Shown here: positions 1 to 8,143 of the stretch, piece by piece | Numbering within the stretch: the stretch's first letter is position 1 | How the letters are laid out: each line of letters begins with the position of its first letter | DNA from: Roseihalotalea indica | Lineage (GTDB): Bacteria > Bacteroidota > Bacteroidia > Cytophagales > Cyclobacteriaceae | Length of the DNA stretch: 64,000 bases | Direction of reading: 5' to 3' | Assembly (NCBI RefSeq): GCF_022458895.1 | Contig: NZ_JAINFL010000014.1 | Location: forward strand, 236,382-300,381 | Program-made: the position numbers and the translations under genes | The notes under the pieces: model-generated | The model's database searches: none | The model's input: only the letters and a program-made list of their open reading frames with translations | Told to the model about the DNA's origin: nothing

Positions 1-1
1 C

Positions 2-673
2 ATGGATCAGTACCAGTATCTTAAATCGGTACCCAAGATGTTTGAATACGTGCGCAAAACCTGCGGTGAGGAAGTGGAGCTCCTGCACGATGTTCACGAG
101 CGCGTACAGCCGATGGACGTCATTAACATGATCAAGCAACTGGAAGATTACCGCCCTTTCTTCGTAGAAGACCCCTTTTCACCGGAAAACATGAGCTGGT
201 TCAAACAATTGCGGGAAAGCACGACGGTACCCATTGCGATGGGGGAATTGTTCAATAACATCAATGAGTTTGTTGACCCGATGGCCAACCGGATGTTTGA
301 TTTCATTCGCTGCCATGTATCGCAGATTGGTGGTATCACTCCGGCTATGAAGGTGGCTCGTCTGGGTGAGTGGTTCAATGTTCGAACCGCCTGGCATGGT
401 CCGGGGGATGTATCTCCGGTGGGGCATGCAGCTCAGTGCCATATGGATTACTCCATTTGGAACTTCGGTATTCAGGAAGCAGTACACTTTTCTGATGAGA
501 TGCTGGAGGTGTTTCCGGGAAGTCCCTACATTGAAAACGGCTACATGTACGTAAGCGATGCACCAGGTATTGGGGTAGATATTGATGAAAAGCTGGCTGC
601 TAAATATCCAATTAGCAATAATGCCGGAAATTGGGCCGTACGCAAGCGCGATGGTACCATTATCCGACCTTAA
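2..673 (+). CDS. Enolase-superfamily sugar-acid dehydratase (ManD/RspA-like), C-terminal part
   Basis: The gene is cut by the left edge, and 223 codons remain. What is left is the C-terminal part of a mandelate racemase/enolase-type barrel. Recognisable landmarks are LLHDVHERV, FFVEDPFSPE, PIAMGELFNN, HVSQIGGITPA, TAWHGPGD and the tail NFGIQE..PGIGVDIDE. Members close to D-mannonate dehydratase and RspA share these elements; they use the acidic residues to bind Mg2+ and dehydrate acid sugars. The substrate cannot be fixed, because the N-terminal capping domain that selects it lies outside the window. The gene ends 7 bp before a perfect palindrome that probably terminates it. The next genes, an isomerase and a transporter, point to a sugar-acid catabolic cluster. 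The family assignment is firm and the exact reaction is open. Confidence 0.85.
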   Translation: MDQYQYLKSVPKMFEYVRKTCGEEVELLHDVHERVQPMDVINMIKQLEDYRPFFVEDPFSPENMSWFKQLRESTTVPIAMGELFNNINEFVDPMANRMFDFIRCHVSQIGGITPAMKVARLGEWFNVRTAWHGPGDVSPVGHAAQCHMDYSIWNFGIQEAVHFSDEMLEVFPGSPYIENGYMYVSDAPGIGVDIDEKLAAKYPISNNAGNWAVRKRDGTIIRP

Positions 674-680
674 TCGGTAT

Positions 681-716
681 TTTCAAAGCTTAGGGTGTAC
701 ACCCTAAGCTTTGAAA
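681..716. terminator. Perfect 36-bp palindrome, probable bidirectional terminator
   Basis: Bases 681-698 are the exact reverse complement of 699-716, with no spacer between the arms. The palindrome starts 7 bp after the dehydratase stop codon. The arms end in AAA/TTT, as in a bidirectional rho-independent hairpin. It could also extrude as a cruciform or bind a dimeric protein. Confidence 0.6.
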
Positions 717-854
717 TATCCACGCCTAAATTTATTTGCCTTTGATGTTCATTTGCCTTCTGCTGGATAATCATTCAAATGTCTACGAAGCAAAATCATC
801 CCGAAAAATCCTTACCTTCTCCGCTGCTTAAGGATTTCTAACCAACAACCTATA

Positions 855-1832
855 ATGACAAATCTTACGACGAAAGCACCACGATTCAATCTTCTATCCC
901 TGACATTGCTCTTCTTGATAATGGCAAGCTGCCAATCTGGCAATAATTCTCAAACTGAAACAACAACCGAGACAATGGAAAAAATCAAGTTTCAGGAGTA
1001 CCCTGATCTAAAACTGGGCTTCACCACCCAGAACTTCCTTCAGGCCATGCCGGTAACATTAGATAATAGCCGTTTGCTCATTGATTATGCTGACTCGCTG
1101 GGCTTTGACTGGCTGGAATTAAGAGACCCGGATGCTACTCTGTCTCTAGAAGAATGTACGCAGATTTCGAGCTATGCCCGGCAAAAGGATATTGAAGTAA
1201 GCTATGCCATACAGAAAGGCTTACTGGATGAAGATTTCTGGCCTACTTTCGAGAGAGGCGTAATTAATGCCACGGCATTTCAAAGTCTCAAGATCATTCG
1301 TTCTTTAGCCAGCGGAGTTGAAATATCCGGAGATGAAAATAGAAAAGGATGGACCGCAGAAGAACTGGAGCAGGTGGTGCAACGCGCCGATAGTGCGGCT
1401 GCTTTGGCGAAGGAGAATGGTTTACAATACGTTATTGAAAACGGAGCGGAGGCTTTCTTCGGTGATGGAGAATATTATGGTATTGCCGATGCCTTTGACC
1501 GGGTGGGCGAAGATGTAGGCTGGCAGTTCGACACGGCCAATCCGTTCAGCGTATCGCGTAGTCATGCTTCGGCGGATAGTGTGAATACCTTCTTGCGGGA
1601 TCATGCCGATAACCTCTTTTACATTCATCTTAAATCTGCCCAGGAGGGGGCTGCTCAGCCTATGCTAACCGATAACCCGCTGGCACTAGGCGATATCTTT
1701 CAAGTAATGGCGGCCCACGATGTGAAGTATGTTGCCATTGAATTACAGTCAGTAGCTGACCGGGACGAAGCGTTTGCCAACATGCAAAAGAGCCTCGATT
1801 ATCTGAAATCGCAACAGTTTATTAGCCAGTAA
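855..1832 (+). CDS. Sugar phosphate isomerase/epimerase-like lipoprotein (xylose isomerase-type TIM barrel)
   Basis: A 325-residue protein with a lipoprotein signal (hydrophobic stretch then MASC, lipidated Cys26) followed by an AP-endonuclease-2/xylose-isomerase type barrel. Candidate divalent-metal ligands of this fold are visible in order: VIENGAE, WQFDTANPF, IHLKS and VAIELQS. Cytoplasmic relatives isomerise or epimerise sugars; exported lipoprotein versions are common in Bacteroidota catabolic clusters, but their substrates are largely unknown. The gene ends 3 bp before the Nramp-like transporter, so the two are almost certainly co-transcribed. The 180 bp before it hold the upstream palindrome and presumably the promoter. 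The fold is confident and the reaction is not. Confidence 0.8.
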   Translation: MTNLTTKAPRFNLLSLTLLFLIMASCQSGNNSQTETTTETMEKIKFQEYPDLKLGFTTQNFLQAMPVTLDNSRLLIDYADSLGFDWLELRDPDATLSLEECTQISSYARQKDIEVSYAIQKGLLDEDFWPTFERGVINATAFQSLKIIRSLASGVEISGDENRKGWTAEELEQVVQRADSAAALAKENGLQYVIENGAEAFFGDGEYYGIADAFDRVGEDVGWQFDTANPFSVSRSHASADSVNTFLRDHADNLFYIHLKSAQEGAAQPMLTDNPLALGDIFQVMAAHDVKYVAIELQSVADRDEAFANMQKSLDYLKSQQFISQ

Positions 1833-1835
1833 CCC

Positions 1836-3122
1836 ATGTCGGTAGAGAAAACGAAAACAACGCAGAAGGCCTCTTTTCTTCAAAAAATCTGGCTTTTCAT
1901 GCTGAGTATTGGTCCCGGAATATTCTGCATTGGTTATACCGTTGGTACGGGTAGTGTTACCTCGATGGCCAAGGCGGGGAGCCAGTTTGGGATGCAACTG
2001 TTGTGGGTGCTATTTCTGAGCTGCCTGTTTTCCTGGGTGCTGATGGAAGCGTATGGTCGCTATGCAGTCGTCACTGGTAACACCTCAATTTATAGTTTTA
2101 AAACCAAGCTGAAAGCCGGCAAACTGATCGCCATTCTGATTGTGGTTGGTATCGTTGTAGCGCAGTGGAACTCGTTATCGGGTATTCTGGGGTTGAGTGC
2201 CAATGCACTTTACGAAGTGCTTCGCCTGTTTATGCCCGGTTTGCCCGAAGAAAACTATTGGTTTGTATTAGGGATTGCCATTACCTTGATCCTGATCATG
2301 TACTCGCTCTTATGGGTAGGAAAGTATTCGTTCTTTGAGAAAGTGCTGATTGTGTTTGTCACGCTGATGGGAGTATCCTTTCTGATCTCCATGTTCGTCG
2401 TGTTTCCGCAACCAGCCGATATCGCCAGTGGCATTGTCCCTGCCATCCCGGATGTGCCAGGGGGAAAGCTGCTGGTAGCTGCTTTTGTAGGTACCACTAT
2501 GGCGGCTCCGACCTTTGTAGTACGCCCGCTGCTGATGAAAGGGAAGGGGTGGACGAGCGAACATACCAGAGAGCAGTCGAAGGATGCTCTGCTGTCGGCT
2601 TCGCTCATGTTTCTCATTAATCTGGCGATTATGGCAGCGGCTACCGGAGCTTTGTATTACGAAGGCCGGACCATTGAGAAAGTGCTGGATATGGTGTATA
2701 CCCTGGAACCAGTAGCTGGTAAGTTTGCGGTGGTGCTGTTTATGATGGGGGCGCTCAGTGCCGGTCTTTCCTCAGTCTTTCCCATTCTGATGGTTGCCCC
2801 GTTGCTCATTGCCGATTACCGGGACGGTGAGCTGGATACCGATTCTAATCGCTTTAAGATACTGACGGGTATTGCCAGTGTAATTGGGTTAACGGTTCCA
2901 ATCCTGGGAGCAAACCCCATCGCAGCGCAAATTGCTACGCAGGTAGCCGGAGTGTTTGTACTACCCTTGGTCATTGCCGGAATTTTATATCTAGTGAACC
3001 GAAAAGATATGATGGGAGAGCATAAGGCTGGTCTCGGCCTGAACATTGGGTTGGTGGCAGCGCTGGTGTTTGCCTGTATTATCTCTTATACGGGAGTGGT
3101 GGCGCTGGCCGAGCTTTTTTAG
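1836..3122 (+). CDS. Nramp-fold transporter lacking the metal-binding motifs
   Basis: A 428-residue integral membrane protein with about eleven hydrophobic segments. It resembles Nramp (SLC11) proteins, especially in TM1 (GPGIFCIGY...AGSQFG) and TM6. Canonical Nramp proteins bind Mn2+/Fe2+ through DPGN in TM1 and MPH in TM6. Here the TM1 tetrapeptide aligns with V36-G-T-G39, and the TM6 triplet aligns with A223-A-P225, so the Asp, Asn, Met and His ligands are all absent. It directly follows an exported isomerase and a sugar-acid dehydratase. Transport of an organic substrate, or of a metal by another route, is therefore more likely than standard Mn/Fe uptake. Family membership is well supported; the transported species is unknown. 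Confidence 0.75.
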   Translation: MSVEKTKTTQKASFLQKIWLFMLSIGPGIFCIGYTVGTGSVTSMAKAGSQFGMQLLWVLFLSCLFSWVLMEAYGRYAVVTGNTSIYSFKTKLKAGKLIAILIVVGIVVAQWNSLSGILGLSANALYEVLRLFMPGLPEENYWFVLGIAITLILIMYSLLWVGKYSFFEKVLIVFVTLMGVSFLISMFVVFPQPADIASGIVPAIPDVPGGKLLVAAFVGTTMAAPTFVVRPLLMKGKGWTSEHTREQSKDALLSASLMFLINLAIMAAATGALYYEGRTIEKVLDMVYTLEPVAGKFAVVLFMMGALSAGLSSVFPILMVAPLLIADYRDGELDTDSNRFKILTGIASVIGLTVPILGANPIAAQIATQVAGVFVLPLVIAGILYLVNRKDMMGEHKAGLGLNIGLVAALVFACIISYTGVVALAELF

Positions 3123-3149
3123 AGCGTAGAATGTCACCCGTAAGAGAGC

Positions 3150-3177
3150 GGAATAACCCTTTGCTATCAATTATTCC
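3150..3177. terminator. Possible hairpin between convergent genes
   Basis: GGAATAA (3150-3156) pairs with TTATTCC (3171-3177) between the convergent transporter and sulfatase genes, overlapping the sulfatase stop codon. The stem is only 7 bp with a 14-base loop, so this is a weak call. Confidence 0.35.
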
Positions 3178-4913
3178 ATTTCCATAATAATGGACTTGAA
3201 TTGTCCTACTCCATCTCCCGGTATTTGCACTGCGCGTAAGGTCAAAGAATGCCGGCCTTTTTCCAGATAAACGGTTCCTAAAGGTATTTTCTTCCAATGG
3301 GCATCCACATGATTGACTGGGGGAGTTTGATTGGGAACTGAAATAATCTCCAGGGGAAAAGGAGTATCGATTGTCGCGCGAACAGTTTGGGTTCCAACGG
3401 TTGCTTCTATGGTCGAGCCAGCATTGTCAGGAGAACAGGTATATTCCATCATCAGACGATACTCACCTGGGGTGATTACCTCCATAGGCCAGCTAATGGT
3501 ATTGTCGGTACTATTCCAGTCGGTAATCCAGTCATTGGTGTAACCTTGTTCAAACTGATAGTGAAGACCGGGGCTTAGCTGTGCTTCATGAGCGGGAAAT
3601 ACTGTCTTGGGCATTTCAGAGTAACCTAAGGGAATAGGTAGTTCCTCCAAATGCTCAGTGCCCAGTTGATACCAGTGTTGGTAGGCTTGCACCAGCGAGT
3701 CGGTAAGAGCAGTTCTTTCCTCAGCAATACTCTGTTTCTGACCGGGGTCTTTGATCATATCATATAGAAGGTTTTCTCCGTTTCTTCCCATCACCAGTCG
3801 GTAGCGATCTGTACGGATGCCTCCGGGGCGTGGAGTAACTTCTTTCCCGGAGTAATGCGTAAACAGAAGTCGGTCCGGCCAACTTTCTGAGTTTCCCTTT
3901 AGGAGGGGAAGTAAACTTTTTCCATCCAGGGCCAGCGTATCCGGTACCGAAAAACCCGCCAGTTCTACTAATGTGGGGAGTAAGTCAATATGGGCCGTAT
4001 TTTGCCGAACTAATGTGTCTGTAGGCAACTCCTTCGGATAGCGGATAAAACAGGGTACTCGCACTCCACCTTCGTCTACACTGGCTTTTACCCCTTTCAT
4101 GTCTCCATTGTACCGATGGCCGTTGGGGCCATTATCCGTAAGAAAGATCACAATGGTATTATCGGTCTGTTTCATCGAGTCCAGTTTATGAAGTAGTCGT
4201 CCGATGTTTTCATCCATGTTCTCGATCATTCCGTAGACTGCGGCAGTTTTATCGTCATATCCAGCCGCCTTATATTGCTCCACGTAGTGATCCGCCACTT
4301 GAAACGGGGCATGGGGTACATTGTAGGGTACGTAGCAAAAGAAGGGAGCGTCCTGACTTTCCTCAATGAATTTGATGGCAGCATCGGTCAGTATATCTGT
4401 GATATAGCCATGATATTCTTGTTTCTCGCCATTATGTTCCAAAGTAGGATCAAAATAACGGTTCCAGTGTCCACCACAAAAACCCAGAAATTCGTCGAAT
4501 CCCTGCCCTAAGGGATGATTGGGGTACTGCTCGCCGTTGTGCCACTTTCCAAAGATGCCCGTGCGATAACCATAAGATTTCAGTATCTCTGCAATGGTTA
4601 CTTCCTCAGACCGCATAGCCACGCCCCGCCCGGTGACTGCGTAGGTGTTGGTTCTTAGATAATCACGACCAGTGAGCAGTGAGGCGCGGGTGGGAGCACA
4701 TACCGGGCTGACATAAAATCGCTCAAAACGCAGGCTTTCTTTTCCAAGAGCATCCAAAACGGGAGTGCGAATGTCTTTATTGCCATGCAAGTGCAAATCG
4801 CCCCATCCCTGATCATCCGACATAATCAGAAGAATATTAGGAGAGTTTTGAGCAAACGAAGTGGATACCAGCCACAGGAACAGAAAGACGCAAGAGCTTC
4901 TACGTATTATCAT
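3171..4913 (-). CDS. Cys-type sulfatase with C-terminal beta-sandwich domain
   Basis: A family S1 (formylglycine) sulfatase. Counted from the ATG at 4955, the first metal aspartates are D47-D48 (MSDDQGWGD) and the sulfatase signature is C86-A-P-T-R90. Cys86 would be converted to formylglycine by a maturase that is not encoded in the window. Downstream motifs FGKWHNGEQ, VPHAPFQ and TDNGPNG complete the active-site set. I place the start at 4913 because it gives a clean signal peptide ending SFAQ; the 4955 start overlaps the preceding sulfatase. About 140 residues after the catalytic domain form an extra beta-rich domain, also seen in the sulfatase at 36014. Predicted to be periplasmic or secreted. 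It is the last gene of the Sus operon; the sulfate ester it cleaves is unknown. Confidence 0.93.
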   Translation of the reverse strand: MIIRRSSCVFLFLWLVSTSFAQNSPNILLIMSDDQGWGDLHLHGNKDIRTPVLDALGKESLRFERFYVSPVCAPTRASLLTGRDYLRTNTYAVTGRGVAMRSEEVTIAEILKSYGYRTGIFGKWHNGEQYPNHPLGQGFDEFLGFCGGHWNRYFDPTLEHNGEKQEYHGYITDILTDAAIKFIEESQDAPFFCYVPYNVPHAPFQVADHYVEQYKAAGYDDKTAAVYGMIENMDENIGRLLHKLDSMKQTDNTIVIFLTDNGPNGHRYNGDMKGVKASVDEGGVRVPCFIRYPKELPTDTLVRQNTAHIDLLPTLVELAGFSVPDTLALDGKSLLPLLKGNSESWPDRLLFTHYSGKEVTPRPGGIRTDRYRLVMGRNGENLLYDMIKDPGQKQSIAEERTALTDSLVQAYQHWYQLGTEHLEELPIPLGYSEMPKTVFPAHEAQLSPGLHYQFEQGYTNDWITDWNSTDNTISWPMEVITPGEYRLMMEYTCSPDNAGSTIEATVGTQTVRATIDTPFPLEIISVPNQTPPVNHVDAHWKKIPLGTVYLEKGRHSLTLRAVQIPGDGVGQFKSIIMEME

Positions 4914-4929
4914 CAATGTTAGATAGGGG

Positions 4930-6468
4930 CTACTGTCCGGCATTTTGTTTTTCATTTTCTTTATCAGATCGAGCTTTTTGCTTCACGAAATACGGTTGAA
5001 AGTTATAAGAGGAGTGCTGCGTCCACGGAGCATTGATGCTAGGTAAATAGTTTCGGAGGGCTTCTTTCTTAGCTTGATATTTTTCCTGATCAGTTACATT
5101 AGTCCACTCGTTTGGGTCAGTGGTATGGTCGTAAAATTCCTCGGTGCCGTCTTCGTATCGGATATACCGTTCATCCTGAGTTCGTACCGAATGGTTGTTC
5201 ATCCCGAAGGTAGTGATAGCGTACCACTCATCTTCTGTAGGCTCATCTTTGATCAGGGGTACTAAACTTCGGCCTTCGTTTCTGGAGTAATGCGGAATGC
5301 CTGCTAACTCCAGCAAAGTTGGGTAGATGGATAATAACTCAACTGGTTCATTTACTACTTTTCCGGCAGGGATTTCCGGTCCGGCCATGAAGAGAGGAGC
5401 GTGCGTGGCCTCTTCCCACAGGGCGTGCTTGGCAAAGGTGCCTTTTTCTCCCATCCGATATCCGTGGTCTGACCATAGCACAATAATGGTGTTATCCGCA
5501 AACTGACTGTTGTCCAGCGCATCCAGCACCTGTCCAACCTGGTAATCTACAAAACTGACGCAGGCTAAGTAGGCCTGAATCATATCATTCCAGGAACCGC
5601 TTTCAATCGCCCAGTCTGTGGATGGCATCATGGGAAGATCATTGATCTGAAGAGCTACGTCCGGTACATCTTCCAGGTCATCGGCTTTGTAGGGTGGCCG
5701 GGCCAGATCTTTGGAGGCGTGTAGATCAAACCAGGGCTGCGGGACGTACCAGGGCACATGCGGACGTAAAAAACCAACTGCTAAAAAGAAAGGCTGCTCA
5801 TAATCTCGCTGTAAGCGTTCGGCAGCCCATTGAGCTGACTGGTAGTCAGGCATCAGAGAGTCTTCCGCCGGGTAAGCTCCCCAGTCGGTGCTGGTTCGTC
5901 CGTAGTTTTCTCCGCCGTCTCCGTCCCACACAAAGCGTTCTTTGGGTACCGGACCAAACCCCTTGGCCCGCCCACCTGATTCATCCAGTATCCCCACAGG
6001 AGCATGTTGGTGAAATAGTTTACCGATACCCATCGTATGGTAGCCCTGCTGCTGGAAATATTCCGGCAGAAAGATAATATCCTCAGTCGCTTCATTATTG
6101 TCCCGGATCTTATCATCATCAATCATTCCGTAGATGCCGGTAGTTGAAGGACGTAAGCCAGTCATAAGCGAAGCACGAGACGGGCCGCAGAGCGGAGCCT
6201 GGCAGTGCGCATTCTGGAACAATACTCCTCGAGCGGCCAGACGATCCAGATTGGGAGTCTTAGTATCAGGGTGACCTTCCATACAGCCTAACCAGTCATT
6301 AAGATCATCTACTGCAATGAATAAGACATTAGGCCGCTCCGAAGATTTAGAGGCTGGCTGAGCGGGAGATACTGAGTATAGGCTTAGAAAAAGGATAGCA
6401 CTGATGCTGAGAGCTTTCCAAAAGTATATGCTACACAAGATAGCAGCATCACAGTTTATAAAACGCAT
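4930..6468 (-). CDS. Iduronate-2-sulfatase-like Cys-type sulfatase
   Basis: A 512-residue sulfatase with the aspartate pair in AVDDLNDW (D54-D55) and signature C94-G-P-S-R98. The VDDLNDW start, the CGPSR rather than CAPTR motif, and the LRPHVPWYVP and WSDHGYRMGEKG segments are typical of the iduronate/choline-sulfatase-like branch. The N terminus has a basic leader and a hydrophobic stretch ending SPAQ, consistent with export. The gene ends 17 bp after the start chosen for the next sulfatase, so the two are co-transcribed. By family, candidate substrates are 2-O-sulfated uronic acids or related sugars, but the sequence alone does not prove this. Confidence 0.92.
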   Translation of the reverse strand: MRFINCDAAILCSIYFWKALSISAILFLSLYSVSPAQPASKSSERPNVLFIAVDDLNDWLGCMEGHPDTKTPNLDRLAARGVLFQNAHCQAPLCGPSRASLMTGLRPSTTGIYGMIDDDKIRDNNEATEDIIFLPEYFQQQGYHTMGIGKLFHQHAPVGILDESGGRAKGFGPVPKERFVWDGDGGENYGRTSTDWGAYPAEDSLMPDYQSAQWAAERLQRDYEQPFFLAVGFLRPHVPWYVPQPWFDLHASKDLARPPYKADDLEDVPDVALQINDLPMMPSTDWAIESGSWNDMIQAYLACVSFVDYQVGQVLDALDNSQFADNTIIVLWSDHGYRMGEKGTFAKHALWEEATHAPLFMAGPEIPAGKVVNEPVELLSIYPTLLELAGIPHYSRNEGRSLVPLIKDEPTEDEWYAITTFGMNNHSVRTQDERYIRYEDGTEEFYDHTTDPNEWTNVTDQEKYQAKKEALRNYLPSINAPWTQHSSYNFQPYFVKQKARSDKENEKQNAGQ

Positions 6469-6635
6469 AGAATTAGGTTGGTTGTAGTAATGAATTATGA
6501 AGGTAAGCTATTCGCCGGTGTAGTTCAAACTCTGGCGCCGTTACGTTATCCTGCCTGTTCTCTATCATTAACATAGTTCGTTCCGGTTTTCATTAAGATC
6601 GCATGTTGACGTTGTGAGACTTTCTGAAACTAACA

Positions 6636-8135
6636 TCAGTTATTCATAGCAGCAGGGGTTTTAATCTCCTCCAGGATAGCCGTGAGGCTATCAACCAGAT
6701 TTGGTTGGGTTTGAAAAAGATTTTCGTTTTCGTCTAAGTCATTGGACAGGTCATACAGTTGACCAGGGGTGTTAATGCCATAGCCATCTTTATGCAGATT
6801 ATCACTAAAGCCGCCTGACCGGTCTGATAAAATCAACTTCCAGTCCCCTTTTCTGACCGCAAAAACGCCGCTTCCGGAATGATGAATTAATGCTCTTGAA
6901 GTGAGTTCTTGTGATTCTTCTCCTTGCAACAAGGGTAACAGGTTATAACTATCTTCAGCAGCACCCTGGGGCAGAACGTAGTTAATAACCTGAGCAAGGG
7001 TAGCCATAATATCGATCGAGCAGATAGTATGCTCGTTGATGGTGTTTTTTGATATCATGCCGGGCCAACAGGCAATAAACGGTACCCGGTGTCCGCCTTC
7101 CCAAATATCCGCTTTTAAACCTCTAAGCTCGCCGTTTGGCCGGTGACCATACCGTTTGATGACCGAACCTATCAGACCTGAAAAATTGGTGCCATCTCGG
7201 GCGGGCGAACCGTTATCGCTGGTGAAAATGACCAATGTGTTTTCCAGAAAGTTATTTCGTCTCAACGCATCCATCACCTGTCCTACCGACCAGTCTACTT
7301 CTACCACAAAATCTCCGTAGGGTCCGGCCTGGGTTTTATTGTTGAAAGTATCCAGGGGGGCAATGGGAGTATGAGGGGCGGTTAGGGCTACGTACAGAAA
7401 GAAGGGTTGATCTTCTTGTTGAGCCGCCTGATCAATAACGGCCACTGCTTTTCGGGTGATGGTAGGCATCACTTCTTCTAGCTTCCATCCCTTGGCCATC
7501 ATACCGGCTCGCCCAAACAGAGAGTCAGGTTTGGGAACAGTAGGTTCTGTGACCACTCTGTCATTCTCAATAAACGTATAGGGTGGGAGATTGGGCACAT
7601 CATCACCATAATAGTAATCAAATCCATAGGCGAGCGGCCCACCCTTAATAGGCTTAGAGTAATCCACGTTTTTCCCGTTTGTCTCCGTGGCTGGAAGCCC
7701 GTCGGTGGTGGGCCAGTGCCAGCCCAGGTGCCATTTTCCTACGGCTGCCGTATAATATCCGGTCTCTTGTAACATAGCGGGAAGAGTGAGCTGGTTCTGC
7801 TCAATCAAGGGCGGGTCCCACTGCCACAGAACCCAACGTTGCAATCGTGTTCGCCAGGCATACCGCCCCGTTAATAAACTGTACCGGGTAGGGGTGCAGA
7901 CGGCTGAAGATGAGTGCGCATCGGTAAAACGCATACCCTGGGCTGCCAGCTTATCGATGTGGGGCGTTTCAAACATGCGTTGCCGGCTGTAGCAGGATAT
8001 ATCTCCGTATCCTAAATCATCCGCCAGAATGATTACGATGTTGGGAGGTTTACTGGTCTGCGTTTTCTCAGTACAGGCTATAAGCGTGGTAAATGAGCAT
8101 AAAATATGAATGAAAGATACGAAGCTCCGGTGCAT
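6636..8135 (-). CDS. Lipoprotein arylsulfatase-type sulfatase (paralogue of the next upstream gene)
   Basis: A Cys-type sulfatase with LADDLGYGD followed by CTPTR; with the start at 8135, the catalytic Cys is residue 80. This start lies 6 bp after the preceding sulfatase's stop and gives a lipoprotein signal ending LIAC. A longer frame would open at 8189 inside the preceding gene. It shares long matching stretches with the sulfatase at 8144-9712, including AVCTPTRYS, GKWHLGW.WP, APHTPI and VPFI, so the pair looks like a tandem duplication that then diverged. Both belong to the arylsulfatase-A-like group. As a lipoprotein it is probably anchored in the outer membrane near SusCD. Confidence 0.92.
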   Translation of the reverse strand: MHRSFVSFIHILCSFTTLIACTEKTQTSKPPNIVIILADDLGYGDISCYSRQRMFETPHIDKLAAQGMRFTDAHSSSAVCTPTRYSLLTGRYAWRTRLQRWVLWQWDPPLIEQNQLTLPAMLQETGYYTAAVGKWHLGWHWPTTDGLPATETNGKNVDYSKPIKGGPLAYGFDYYYGDDVPNLPPYTFIENDRVVTEPTVPKPDSLFGRAGMMAKGWKLEEVMPTITRKAVAVIDQAAQQEDQPFFLYVALTAPHTPIAPLDTFNNKTQAGPYGDFVVEVDWSVGQVMDALRRNNFLENTLVIFTSDNGSPARDGTNFSGLIGSVIKRYGHRPNGELRGLKADIWEGGHRVPFIACWPGMISKNTINEHTICSIDIMATLAQVINYVLPQGAAEDSYNLLPLLQGEESQELTSRALIHHSGSGVFAVRKGDWKLILSDRSGGFSDNLHKDGYGINTPGQLYDLSNDLDENENLFQTQPNLVDSLTAILEEIKTPAAMNN

Positions 8136-8143
8136 GGAATATA

